Shown in pieces: positions 1-6,845 of a stretch of DNA of 64,000 bases. Numbering within the stretch: position 1 is the first letter of the stretch; every line of letters begins with the position of its first letter. Position numbers and translations under genes: made by a program. This DNA is from Cryobacterium sp. Y82 (GTDB lineage: Bacteria; Actinomycetota; Actinomycetes; Actinomycetales; Microbacteriaceae), in contig NZ_PJJJ01000033.1 in NCBI RefSeq assembly GCF_002929495.1, positions 174,086 to 238,085 of the forward strand, written 5' to 3'. Below the pieces are notes generated by a model. The model made no database searches. It saw nothing but the letters and a program-made list of their open reading frames with translations, and had not been told where the DNA came from.

Positions 1-1
1 C

Positions 2-196
2 CGACAAGACGTCCTTCTCGGCGGCACCGGCGAAACCCTCACCATCAGCCACAACACCCTGTCACCGAGCGCCTATGAGAGCGGCATCCTGCTCGCGCTC
101 AAAGCCGCGCGAACCATTAAAGGTGTGACGGTCGGCCTCGACCAGATCGTCGATCTGGGATTCAGCATGGCTGCCAGCGAAGGAGCCTCCAAGTGA
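2..196 (+). CDS. dapB: 4-hydroxy-tetrahydrodipicolinate reductase, C-terminal fragment
   Basis: Only the last 64 codons lie in the window, so the gene is cut by the left edge. The visible part contains the GGTGETLTISHNTLSP stretch and the closing GLDQIVDLGF region seen at the C-terminus of DapB proteins. DapB is the cytoplasmic NAD(P)H-dependent reductase of the second step of diaminopimelate/lysine synthesis, following DapA, whose gene lies about 3.7 kb downstream. Its TGA overlaps the GTG start of the next gene by 4 nt, indicating translational coupling. The short tail after the conserved end (SMAASEGASK) looks unremarkable. Identity is fairly secure from the fragment alone. Confidence 0.85.
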   Translation, partial: RQDVLLGGTGETLTISHNTLSPSAYESGILLALKAARTIKGVTVGLDQIVDLGFSMAASEGASK

Positions 197-636
197 GGGG
201 CAAGCTCGCTGTTGTTGTCATGGCGGCTCTGCTCGTCTTCTACCTGGTGCTGGTCGGCGTACGCGCGGTGCTCTTCATCCAGAGCGGGGAACCAGTCGGC
301 ATCGCCATCGGCCTTGCCCTTCTCATCCTGCCGCTGATTGGTTTCTGGGCGCTGGCGCGCGAAGTGGCCTTCGGCATCCGCTCGGAACGCTTAGTGCGTG
401 AACTCGATGAGCTGGGCGGCCTCCCCGCCGCCGACTTGCCGGTGCGACCGAGCGGTCGGCCTTACCGGGACGCTGCCGACGAGCAGTTTCCGGCCGCGCA
501 GGCCGCGGTAGAAGCCGAGCCAGAGAACTGGCACGCCTGGCTGCGCCTCGGCCTCGCCTACGACGCTTCCGGCGATCGCAAGCGCGCTCGCGGGGCGATC
601 CGCACCGCGATCAGCCTCGAGCGCACCCCGAAGTAG
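193..636 (+). CDS. small membrane protein with a C-terminal TPR-like helix pair
   Basis: I do not recognise a named family. The 147-residue protein has two hydrophobic helices near the N-terminus (about residues 5-27 and 35-55), then a charged stretch, a Pro-rich linker, and a C-terminal segment (about 108-145) whose pattern ENWHAWLRLGLAYDASGD resembles a tetratricopeptide repeat. This suggests a bitopic membrane protein presenting a small protein-interaction module, most likely in the cytoplasm. The GTG start overlaps the dapB stop as GTGA, so it is probably co-translated with dapB. Proteins of this layout commonly follow dapB in Microbacteriaceae, but function is unknown to me. Confidence 0.7.
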   Translation: MRGKLAVVVMAALLVFYLVLVGVRAVLFIQSGEPVGIAIGLALLILPLIGFWALAREVAFGIRSERLVRELDELGGLPAADLPVRPSGRPYRDAADEQFPAAQAAVEAEPENWHAWLRLGLAYDASGDRKRARGAIRTAISLERTPK

Positions 637-643
637 CCGCAGG

Positions 644-1534
644 CTACGGCTGCCGGAGCATCCAGGCGATCGCGGTGGCTGGCGTACGCTGAGCAAACTC
701 GAACCCGTCGTCCAAAAGTTTCTGGGCGCTGACCTGCTGGTCGGCGAGCAGCAGCTGGCGCGCGGCGTCCTGCAGCAGCAGCGTCAAGACCTGCTGGGGA
801 ACCGGCAGGAAAAACGGTCGGTGCAGCGCAGTGGTGAGCGCCTTGATGATGTCGTTCGACGTGGCCGCGGATGGCCCGACGAGGTTGACCGGGCCGGAAA
901 GCGTAGAGGTGAGCAGATGAAGGATGGCCGCAGCCTCATCGTGCAGGCTCACCCAGGCCCAGTGCTGATTCCCGCTGCCGAGTGGTCCCGCGAGACCGAG
1001 TTTGGCCAGGGGCAGCAGCGGTTTCAGTGCGCCGCCCTTGGCGAGAACGAGCCCGGTGCGCAACGTGACAACCCGGGTCGGTTCCGGAGCGAGCTGGGCT
1101 GCGGCCTCCCACTGCGTAACGACATCGGCGAGAAAATCGGTTCCGACCGTGGAAGTCTCGCTCAGGATTTCCCCGGGCCGATTGCCGTACACGCCTACGG
1201 CGGAACCGTTGAGCAAAACCGTTGGGGGAGTGGCGGCCTGCCCGAGAGCGTCGGTGATCGTGCGGGTGGCGCCAAGGCGTGACGTCAGGATTTCCTTGCG
1301 ATAGCCCGACGTCCACGGCAGTCGCGCCAGTGAGGCGCCCGAGAGGTTGACGACAGCGTCGATATCGTCCAGGACGTGAGCGTCCAGGGCATGGGCAGCC
1401 GGGTCCCACCGAACCTCGTTCTTGCCCAGGGCCTCCCGCCGCACCAATCGCACGGGACTGTGGCCGGTCGCGGCCAGCTGCCGGCTGAGTTCCCGGCCGA
1501 TGAGGCCGGACGCGCCGGCGATCAGAACGCGCAC
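644..1534 (-). CDS. TIGR01777-type NAD-dependent epimerase (SDR family)
   Basis: The 296-residue protein begins with a Rossmann motif, GASGLIGRELSRQL (residues 7-20), followed by features of the YfcH/SDR39U1 (TIGR01777) group: VVNLSGASLA, NGSAVGVYG and a C-terminal DUF1731-like region (FFLPVPQQVLTLLL onward). Members are cytosolic extended short-chain dehydrogenases of unclear substrate, so only NAD(P)H binding can be claimed. The start is GTG at 1534, and a TAGGGT hexamer sits 6 nt upstream of it inside the stop region of the OsmC gene, so it may have its own leaderless promoter or be read through from osmC. It converges on the preceding membrane-protein gene with only 7 nt between the two stops. 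Confidence 0.85.
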   Translation of the reverse strand: MRVLIAGASGLIGRELSRQLAATGHSPVRLVRREALGKNEVRWDPAAHALDAHVLDDIDAVVNLSGASLARLPWTSGYRKEILTSRLGATRTITDALGQAATPPTVLLNGSAVGVYGNRPGEILSETSTVGTDFLADVVTQWEAAAQLAPEPTRVVTLRTGLVLAKGGALKPLLPLAKLGLAGPLGSGNQHWAWVSLHDEAAAILHLLTSTLSGPVNLVGPSAATSNDIIKALTTALHRPFFLPVPQQVLTLLLQDAARQLLLADQQVSAQKLLDDGFEFAQRTPATAIAWMLRQP

Positions 1535-1543
1535 GTCGGTACC

Positions 1544-1975
1544 CTAGGCCAGTTCTGCCTCGATGGTGATGGGAATGCCCGCAAGTGCTTTAGAGATCGG
1601 GCAGTTGTCCTTGGCGTCCTGAGCGAACGCCTCAAACTCAGCTTCGGTCAGGCCGGGAATCTTGGCACTGACCAGTAGATGGCTTCCGATGACCCCGGTG
1701 CCGGCCGCAAAAGTCACGGCGGCGGTGGCCTGGATGCTCTCCGGAGTGTGGCCGGCCGAACCGAGCGCGTTGGCGAGTGCCATAGAGAAACAGGCCGCGT
1801 GGGCGGCACCGAGCAGTTCCTCCGGGTTGGTGGTGTTCGAAACGCCCTCAGCGCGGGCCTTCCAATTCACCGAGAACTCGGCGGCGTGCGAGGAGTCGAG
1901 GGTGACGGTGCCGGTACCGGTCGGAAGATCGCCGGTCCATACTGAGGTTGCTTCACTCGTGAGCGTCGTGGGCAT
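1544..1975 (-). CDS. OsmC/Ohr-family thiol peroxidase
   Basis: A 143-residue protein of typical OsmC length. The two redox cysteines of the family are visible: C62 in AHAACFSMAL and C125 in DNCPISKALAG. The N-terminal WTGDLPTGTGTVTLDSS segment matches the OsmC beta-strand region rather than Ohr, so it is likely an OsmC-type hydroperoxide-reducing enzyme of the cytoplasm, protecting against organic peroxides. The ATG at 1975 is preceded by a clear GGAGGT ribosome-binding site about 6 nt away, so this gene has a leadered message, unlike several neighbours. The substrate class (organic hydroperoxide) is known for the family, not shown here. Confidence 0.93.
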   Translation of the reverse strand: MPTTLTSEATSVWTGDLPTGTGTVTLDSSHAAEFSVNWKARAEGVSNTTNPEELLGAAHAACFSMALANALGSAGHTPESIQATAAVTFAAGTGVIGSHLLVSAKIPGLTEAEFEAFAQDAKDNCPISKALAGIPITIEAELA

Positions 1976-2118
1976 GGTGTTACCTCCAGGTGATTGGCTT
2001 CAACCCTAACCGCCCGACCTGCACCGTGAACGCCTCTCGTCTGGGAATTACCTGAGAGCCAGCCGACCCGTGAAGGCAGCGCGAGATTCAATGTACAGGT
2101 TAGGTCGGAGCGAGCTGA

Positions 2119-2598
2119 TCAGACGTTCTCGAAGGTTCGGCCACCCCGGTTGAGCACGCCAAGTCGCAGGAGAAGCAGGTAGAACTGGCAGCCGAGGCAG
2201 TAGTCGAAGACCGCATTGAGAAAGGCCGCGACGAACGCGGCCGCCGCAGCGATTCCGACAGCGCCCGGGACACCGGCCAGGCCCAGAATGAGTCCGACCA
2301 AGGTCACGGCCAGGCCAACGCCCTGCGCGAAGGTGGGCGGCGCCGCGTCTTCGAGTTCGGTCGCAGGGGCGAGACGCGGCCGCACGAATTTCTTGAACAG
2401 AGCGCCGTACGGATGCCGGCCGGCGCCGGCCAGTGCACCCCACGCGAACAGCGCGGTGATCACTGCGAGCAGGGCCAGCGCGGCAGCGGATGCCCCGGTC
2501 AGTGACAGGAACACCACGATGAGCAAGAGCCCGGCCGTCAGACCTGCACCGAATCGGGGTCCGCGCGGATCGAGCCGGGCGCGAGGTGTTTTAGACAT
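2119..2598 (-). CDS. DUF4395 membrane protein with CxxC motif
   Basis: A 159-residue integral membrane protein of the DUF4395 type with about four hydrophobic segments (roughly residues 17-38, 39-58, 95-118 and 118-145). Near the C-terminal end it carries DYCLGCQFYLLL, placing C134 and C137 in a CxxC motif. The ATG at 2598 is chosen because a GGGAG ribosome-binding site precedes it and it overlaps the thioredoxin stop by 8 nt; an in-frame upstream start at 2649 would lie deep inside the thioredoxin gene. Coupling to a membrane-anchored thioredoxin, plus its own CxxC, suggests a role in extracytoplasmic thiol redox chemistry. This is an inference; DUF4395 has no established biochemical role that I know of. 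Confidence 0.82.
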   Translation of the reverse strand: MSKTPRARLDPRGPRFGAGLTAGLLLIVVFLSLTGASAAALALLAVITALFAWGALAGAGRHPYGALFKKFVRPRLAPATELEDAAPPTFAQGVGLAVTLVGLILGLAGVPGAVGIAAAAAFVAAFLNAVFDYCLGCQFYLLLLRLGVLNRGGRTFENV

Positions 2599-3052
2599 GA
2601 GAACTCCCGGGTGTGGTGCTGAGTGTGGTGTTCTGCGTGATCGCATCAAGGGTCGCGCCGATATCGGCCCGGGTAGGCGCGCCCCCCACGCGGGCCCGCA
2701 CCCGACCGGACTCGTCCAGGATCAGAGTCGTCGGGGTTTGTAGAACCGCGTACCGGTTGGCGAGATCGGGGCGGTGGGTGAGATCCACTTCCACGTGGAC
2801 CACCCCCGGGCGCTGCTCGGCCACAGAGCCCAGTAGACGGCGGGTACCCGGGCAGCGAGCGCACAACTCGGTCGAAAATTGCAGCAGGGTGGCGGCGGGG
2901 CCGAACGCGACCGTGGCGGCAACATCCGCTGGAGTGATGACGTCGCCGGAAACACGAGCCACTCGTCCCTGACGGGCTCGCCACACAAGGCCAAGAACGG
3001 TCGTGGCGGCCAGCAGGGCGAACAGCAGTCCGATCGCTTCCAGTGGAGTCAT
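2591..3052 (-). CDS. membrane-anchored thioredoxin-like protein
   Basis: A 153-residue protein with one N-terminal hydrophobic helix (about residues 5-26) followed by a thioredoxin fold: the active-site segment ELCARCPGTRRLL gives C64-x-x-C67, and the cis-proline strand appears as LQTPTTLILDESG. No lipobox is seen, so it is probably anchored by the N-terminal helix with the domain outside the membrane. The sequence lacks the usual WC of classical thioredoxins, as in TlpA/ResA-like extracytoplasmic reductases. It is the first gene of a two-gene unit with the DUF4395 protein (8-nt overlap). No Shine-Dalgarno is visible; TATCGT ends 7 nt before the ATG, suggesting a leaderless transcript. Confidence 0.85.
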   Translation of the reverse strand: MTPLEAIGLLFALLAATTVLGLVWRARQGRVARVSGDVITPADVAATVAFGPAATLLQFSTELCARCPGTRRLLGSVAEQRPGVVHVEVDLTHRPDLANRYAVLQTPTTLILDESGRVRARVGGAPTRADIGATLDAITQNTTLSTTPGSSHV

Positions 3053-3059
3053 GATAACG

Positions 3060-3065
3060 ACGATA
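3060..3065 (-). promoter_or_regulatory. putative leaderless -10 box of the thioredoxin-like gene
   Basis: TATCGT on the minus strand, separated by 7 nt from the ATG at 3052. No purine-rich ribosome-binding site lies between, so transcription probably starts at or next to the start codon. The -35 region is not obvious. Confidence 0.45.
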
Positions 3066-3141
3066 CGTGGGCGCAGCCCCGTTCGGGGGACTGTGACGAC
3101 ACGTTACGACTGCGCGCGGGCGCGCCGCCCGACAGACCGGC

Positions 3142-3147
3142 TAGCCT
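3142..3147 (+). promoter_or_regulatory. putative leaderless -10 box of thyX
   Basis: TAGCCT followed by 6 nt and the GTG of thyX at 3154. The intervening bases carry no Shine-Dalgarno, which supports both a leaderless message and this choice of start. Confidence 0.5.
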
Positions 3148-3153
3148 GAAGCG

Positions 3154-3891
3154 GTGTCTGAAATTGAGTTTCGATCTGAAATGACCGTGGAGCTGGTGCG
3201 TGCCAGCGCTCACGATTCCGACGTGCTGTTTGCCGCCCGGGTGTCGACCCTGGGGGAGCAGACTCTCGAGCAGAGCCAGCTTGACGGTTCAGAGAGCGAG
3301 GTCGACGAAAAGCGTGACCGCGGTCTGATCAACTACCTCATGCGCGACCGGCACGGCTCGCCGTTTGAACACAACTCGATGACGTTCTACGTGCGTGCCC
3401 CCATTTTTGTTTTCCGCGAATTCATGCGGCACCGCATCGCCAGTTACAACGAAGAGTCCGGCCGCTACCGGGAGCTGGGCCCGGTGTTCTACGTGCCGTC
3501 CGCCGAACGTAACCTCGTTCAGGTGGGCAAGCCGGGCGCCTACGACTTTCTGCCCGGCACCGTCGAGCAGATCGCGCTCGTGCAGCAGCAGACCCGCGCC
3601 GCCGCCGTCCACGCCTATGAGGCCTACCAGCGGATGCTCGAAGCCGGCGTCGCGCGCGAAGTCGCCCGCATCGTGCTGCCGCTAAACATCTACTCCTCGA
3701 TGTACGTCACGCTCAACGCCCGCTCACTGATGAACTTTCTCAGCCTGCGCACCAAGCGGGAGGGCTCGTCATTTCCGTCGTTCCCCCAGCGCGAGATCGA
3801 AATGTGCGCCGAGCAGATGGAAACCCACTTCGAAAAGCTCATGCCCTTGACCTACGCCGCCTTCAATGTGAACGGTCGAGTGGCCCCGTAG
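3154..3891 (+). CDS. thyX: FAD-dependent thymidylate synthase
   Basis: The 245-residue protein carries the ThyX signature RHRIASYNEESGR at residues 92-104, which binds FAD and substrate. ThyX converts dUMP to dTMP with methylenetetrahydrofolate and reduced flavin, needing no separate dihydrofolate reductase step. The C-terminal region (LRTKREGSSFPSFPQREI) carries residues also conserved in the family. Length fits the actinobacterial enzyme (about 250). The GTG start lies 6 nt after a TAGCCT box. Its placement between dapB and dapA is a common actinobacterial arrangement. Whether the genome also has thyA cannot be seen from this window. Confidence 0.97.
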   Translation: MSEIEFRSEMTVELVRASAHDSDVLFAARVSTLGEQTLEQSQLDGSESEVDEKRDRGLINYLMRDRHGSPFEHNSMTFYVRAPIFVFREFMRHRIASYNEESGRYRELGPVFYVPSAERNLVQVGKPGAYDFLPGTVEQIALVQQQTRAAAVHAYEAYQRMLEAGVAREVARIVLPLNIYSSMYVTLNARSLMNFLSLRTKREGSSFPSFPQREIEMCAEQMETHFEKLMPLTYAAFNVNGRVAP

Positions 3892-3913
3892 TGGACCGCG
3901 CAGGGGGAGACGA

Positions 3914-3919
3914 TAGCCT
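3914..3919 (+). promoter_or_regulatory. putative leaderless -10 box of dapA
   Basis: TAGCCT, the same hexamer as before thyX, ends 7 nt before the GTG of dapA at 3927. A GGGGGAGA run lies further upstream, too far to serve as a ribosome-binding site. Confidence 0.5.
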
Positions 3920-3926
3920 GTAGATC

Positions 3927-4904
3927 GTGTCTACCTCTACGAATCCCTTTGGCCAGGTGCTGGTCGCCCTGGTCACCCCGTTTACTTTTGATGGCGAAGT
4001 GGACTGGGCCGGGGTGGAGAAGCACATCGACGACGTTATCAATGCCGGCGCTGACGGCATCGTCGTCACCGGAACAACCGGCGAGACCAGCACCCTGACC
4101 GACCCAGAGAAGATCCGCCTCGTCGAGGTCGGTAAGTCCGTCGCTAACGGCCGTGCCAAGATCATCACCGGCGGTGGCTCCAACGAAACCGCGCACGCCA
4201 TGCAGCTCGCCCGTCAGAGCGAGAAGGCCGGCGCCGACGGCAACATGATCGTCACCCCGTATTACAACAAGCCGACCCAGGCTGGCATCCTCACCCATTT
4301 TCGCATGATCGCCGATGCCACCGACCTCCCCGTCATCCTCTACGACATCCCCGGCCGCACCGGCGTCGCTATCGCTTACGAGACCATCCTGCGCGCGGCG
4401 AAGCATCCCAACATTCTCGCCATGAAAGACGCTAAGGGCGACTTCGCCCAGGTTAGTCGGGTGCTCAACCAGACCGACCTCATGTACTTCTCCGGCGACG
4501 ACCCCAACGTGCTGGCCCACCTGTCGATCGGTGCGACCGGACTGATCGGCGTCACCGGAAACATCACTGCGACCCCTTACCGGCACATGGTCGACGCGGT
4601 CAACCGGGGCGACCTCAAAGTCGCCACCGCCGCCCATCAGCAGCTTGAACCGCTTGTGCGCGCCGTGATGACCCACGTACCCGGCACCGTTGCTGTGAAG
4701 TACATCCTGCACGGCCTCGGTCGCATCGGCAGCCCGCGTGTGCGCCTGCCCCTAGTCGGCCCCGAAGACTCTGAAGCCGCTCAGATCGAAGACGAACTGT
4801 CGCTGGTCAGGGACATTCCCGGCGTGGACTTTTCAAACTTCCGCCCGGACCGCAACGCGGCCGCAGGCGGATCGCTGCCCAAGGTCGCCGGCACCACCCG
4901 CTAG
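3927..4904 (+). CDS. dapA: 4-hydroxy-tetrahydrodipicolinate synthase
   Basis: A 325-residue TIM-barrel aldolase that condenses pyruvate with aspartate semialdehyde in the first committed step of diaminopimelate/lysine synthesis. Visible active-site elements: the GTTGE loop (T50, T51), Y139 in ILYDIPGRTG, and the Schiff-base lysine K167 in LAMKDAKGD. It is slightly longer than the enterobacterial enzyme because of a C-terminal tail (SNFRPDRNAAAGG), usual in actinobacteria. The GTG start follows a TAGCCT box by 7 nt. dapB lies upstream with thyX between; dapF is 13 kb downstream, so the pathway is split. The cytoplasmic tetramer is family knowledge. Confidence 0.96.
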   Translation: MSTSTNPFGQVLVALVTPFTFDGEVDWAGVEKHIDDVINAGADGIVVTGTTGETSTLTDPEKIRLVEVGKSVANGRAKIITGGGSNETAHAMQLARQSEKAGADGNMIVTPYYNKPTQAGILTHFRMIADATDLPVILYDIPGRTGVAIAYETILRAAKHPNILAMKDAKGDFAQVSRVLNQTDLMYFSGDDPNVLAHLSIGATGLIGVTGNITATPYRHMVDAVNRGDLKVATAAHQQLEPLVRAVMTHVPGTVAVKYILHGLGRIGSPRVRLPLVGPEDSEAAQIEDELSLVRDIPGVDFSNFRPDRNAAAGGSLPKVAGTTR

Positions 4905-4926
4905 AGCTCGCGCCGGGCGGCTTTGT

Positions 4927-4996
4927 GGTCGCGGCACCCACTAACGTTCGTGGCACTCGATCCTGCGGGTGCCGCGAGCTTCAACGGGTGCCGCGA
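4927..4996 (+). repeat. 70-bp palindromic intergenic repeat, copy A
   Basis: A 70-bp imperfect inverted repeat between dapA and the MacA-like gene. The left arm begins GGTCGCGGCACC and the right end reads GGGTGCCGCGA, with a second GGTGCCGCGA block in the middle. The same arrangement recurs at 50717, 50824, 52037 and 52137. Copy A has diverged most in its centre. Confidence 0.75.
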
Positions 4997-5088
4997 CGCG
5001 TCTGGTGGACGGAGACACGCAGGCCCGCGTAACGCTAGGCTCAGCCCATCGAGCTTGACCACGTCGGGTCGGCTGTGTGGGGAGTGTT

Positions 5089-6153
5089 GTGAACATTGCA
5101 CGCAAATGGGTCTTTCCGATCCTTCGACTCATCGTCATCGCGGCCATTGCTGTGGCCCTGGTCAAGCTCGCGTTCTACCCCGACACTGCGGTCGAGCGCA
5201 ACCCCGCCGAACCGACCGGCGTCATCGTCGAACCGCAGGTTCCAGCGGCCCTCGGCACCATCAGCAATGACGTCACCCTGCCCGGCACGGTCAGTGCCGA
5301 TCCGGCCGTCGCCGTGAAGGCAACCGCCATCGGCACGGTCGACGAGATCTTCATGGCGGCCGGCCAGGCCGTGAACAAAGATGACAAAATCTACGATATC
5401 CGGATCGAAACGATCAAAGACCCCGTCGAAACAACGGATGCCGACGGCAACATCACCGTCACCCAGCCGAAACCGGTGGTCACCTTCGTCAAGGTGCTGG
5501 CCCCCATCAGCGGCGTCCTGAGCTCGCTCACGGTGATCCACGGCCAGAGCGTGGCCGTGGGGGATGCCACTGGCCAGGTGGCGCCTCCAAGCTTCTCGGT
5601 GAGCGGAGCGCTCAACCCCGAGCAGCAATACCGGCTATTGAGCAAGCCGACCGAGGCATCCGTTGCCATCACTAACGGGCCGGCGCCATTCACCTGCATC
5701 GGCCTGACCATCACCACGCCGCTCGCTGGTGCCCAGGCCGGCGGTGACGGCGGGGCCGGTGGAGAGACCGGCGCGAGCGGCACCACCGTCACCTGCGCCG
5801 TTCCGGCTGAGGTGACTGTCTTCTCCGGTCTGGCCGCTCAGATCACCATCGCTGCTGGCCTGGCCGAAAACGTGCTCGTCGTTCCGACCACCGCTGTCAA
5901 GGGCTCCGCCCAAACCGGCGTCGTCTGGTTCGTGCTGCCCGACGGCGGCACCGAAGAACGCCCGGTGACGCTTGGCATGACCGACGGAATCAACGTGCAG
6001 GTCATCGACGGACTCGTGGAGGGCGACCTGATCAACCAGTTCGTACCGGGTGCCACCGCAGTCAGCCCCGGCGGCGAGGGCTGCCAACTGCAACCCGACG
6101 GTAGTGAAGTCTGCTTTGGGCCGAGCATCTCCAGCAGCGGGATCTCCCATTGA
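5089..6153 (+). CDS. MacA/HlyD-like periplasmic adaptor protein
   Basis: About 354 residues with one N-terminal membrane helix (WVFPILRLIVIAAIAVALVKLAFY) and then a secreted domain. It has the biotinyl-lipoyl/barrel-sandwich pattern of membrane-fusion proteins (AVKATAIGTVDEIFMAAGQAVN near residue 75, and the matching APISGVLSSLTVIHGQSV half) and a beta-barrel region ending GTEERPVTLGMTDGINVQVIDGL. I prefer the GTG at 5089, because GGGGAG lies about 5 nt upstream, over the in-frame GTG at 5077. It overlaps the next gene by 4 nt and forms an operon with an ATPase and a MacB-like permease. In monoderms such adaptors accompany peptide or antibiotic exporters; the substrate here is unknown. Confidence 0.85.
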   Translation: MNIARKWVFPILRLIVIAAIAVALVKLAFYPDTAVERNPAEPTGVIVEPQVPAALGTISNDVTLPGTVSADPAVAVKATAIGTVDEIFMAAGQAVNKDDKIYDIRIETIKDPVETTDADGNITVTQPKPVVTFVKVLAPISGVLSSLTVIHGQSVAVGDATGQVAPPSFSVSGALNPEQQYRLLSKPTEASVAITNGPAPFTCIGLTITTPLAGAQAGGDGGAGGETGASGTTVTCAVPAEVTVFSGLAAQITIAAGLAENVLVVPTTAVKGSAQTGVVWFVLPDGGTEERPVTLGMTDGINVQVIDGLVEGDLINQFVPGATAVSPGGEGCQLQPDGSEVCFGPSISSSGISH

Positions 6154-6845
6154 CCCTCTTACATCTTGAGGGTGTCACTCGCACCGTGCAGCTCATCGAT
6201 GCGCCGCCGCTGACCATTCTCTCGGGCGTTGACCTCGACGTCGACGTGGGCGACCGCGTGTCAGTCGTGGGTCGTTCCGGCTCGGGTAAAACCACCCTGT
6301 TGAACCTGCTCGGGCTGCTCGACAACCCCACGAGCGGCACCATGCTGTTCGAAGACCGCCCGGTGCAGTCGCTATCATCCGGTGCGCGGGACCGGCTGCG
6401 CGGCCGCGAGGTCGGCTTCATCTTTCAGCAGTTCAACCTGCTGCAGGGTCGCACCGCCCTCGAAAACGTGATGACGCCGCTGCTCTACGCGGAAGGTCGC
6501 CAATTCTGGAAGCGGGCCCGAATCGCCACCGAGATGCTCGAACGGGTCGGCCTCAGCGACCGGCTCGGCTCATTGCCCGACCGGTTGAGCGGCGGTGAGC
6601 AGCAGCGCGTGGCGATCGCCCGCGCGCTGGTGCGTAGCCCTCGCCTGATTCTCGCCGACGAGCCCACCGGCGCACTCGACCTCGAAACCGGCGAAACCGT
6701 GATGGACTTGATCGACCAGGTCGCCACCGAATCCGGGGCAGCCCTGGTGACGATCACCCACGATCCGGCGATCGCCGCCCGCGCCACCAGGCATCTCCGA
6801 CTGGACCACGGTGTGCTGCAGGTGAGCGGAACGGTGCCCGCATGA
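6150..6845 (+). CDS. ABC transporter ATP-binding protein (MacB/LolD type)
   Basis: A 231-residue nucleotide-binding subunit: Walker A GRSGSGKTTL (about residues 41-50), Q-loop in IFQQFNLLQGR, signature LSGGEQQRV, Walker B LILADEPTGALD and the H-loop in TITHDP. The FQQFNLL segment and the DEPTGALD variant are typical of the MacB/LolD/FtsE group that pairs with FtsX-fold permeases, consistent with the next gene. The start is TTG at 6150, overlapping the adaptor stop by 4 nt, and its own TGA overlaps the permease ATG by 4 nt, so all three subunits are translationally coupled. It energises a cytoplasmic-membrane export or mechanotransmission complex. Confidence 0.95.
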   Translation: MTLLHLEGVTRTVQLIDAPPLTILSGVDLDVDVGDRVSVVGRSGSGKTTLLNLLGLLDNPTSGTMLFEDRPVQSLSSGARDRLRGREVGFIFQQFNLLQGRTALENVMTPLLYAEGRQFWKRARIATEMLERVGLSDRLGSLPDRLSGGEQQRVAIARALVRSPRLILADEPTGALDLETGETVMDLIDQVATESGAALVTITHDPAIAARATRHLRLDHGVLQVSGTVPA

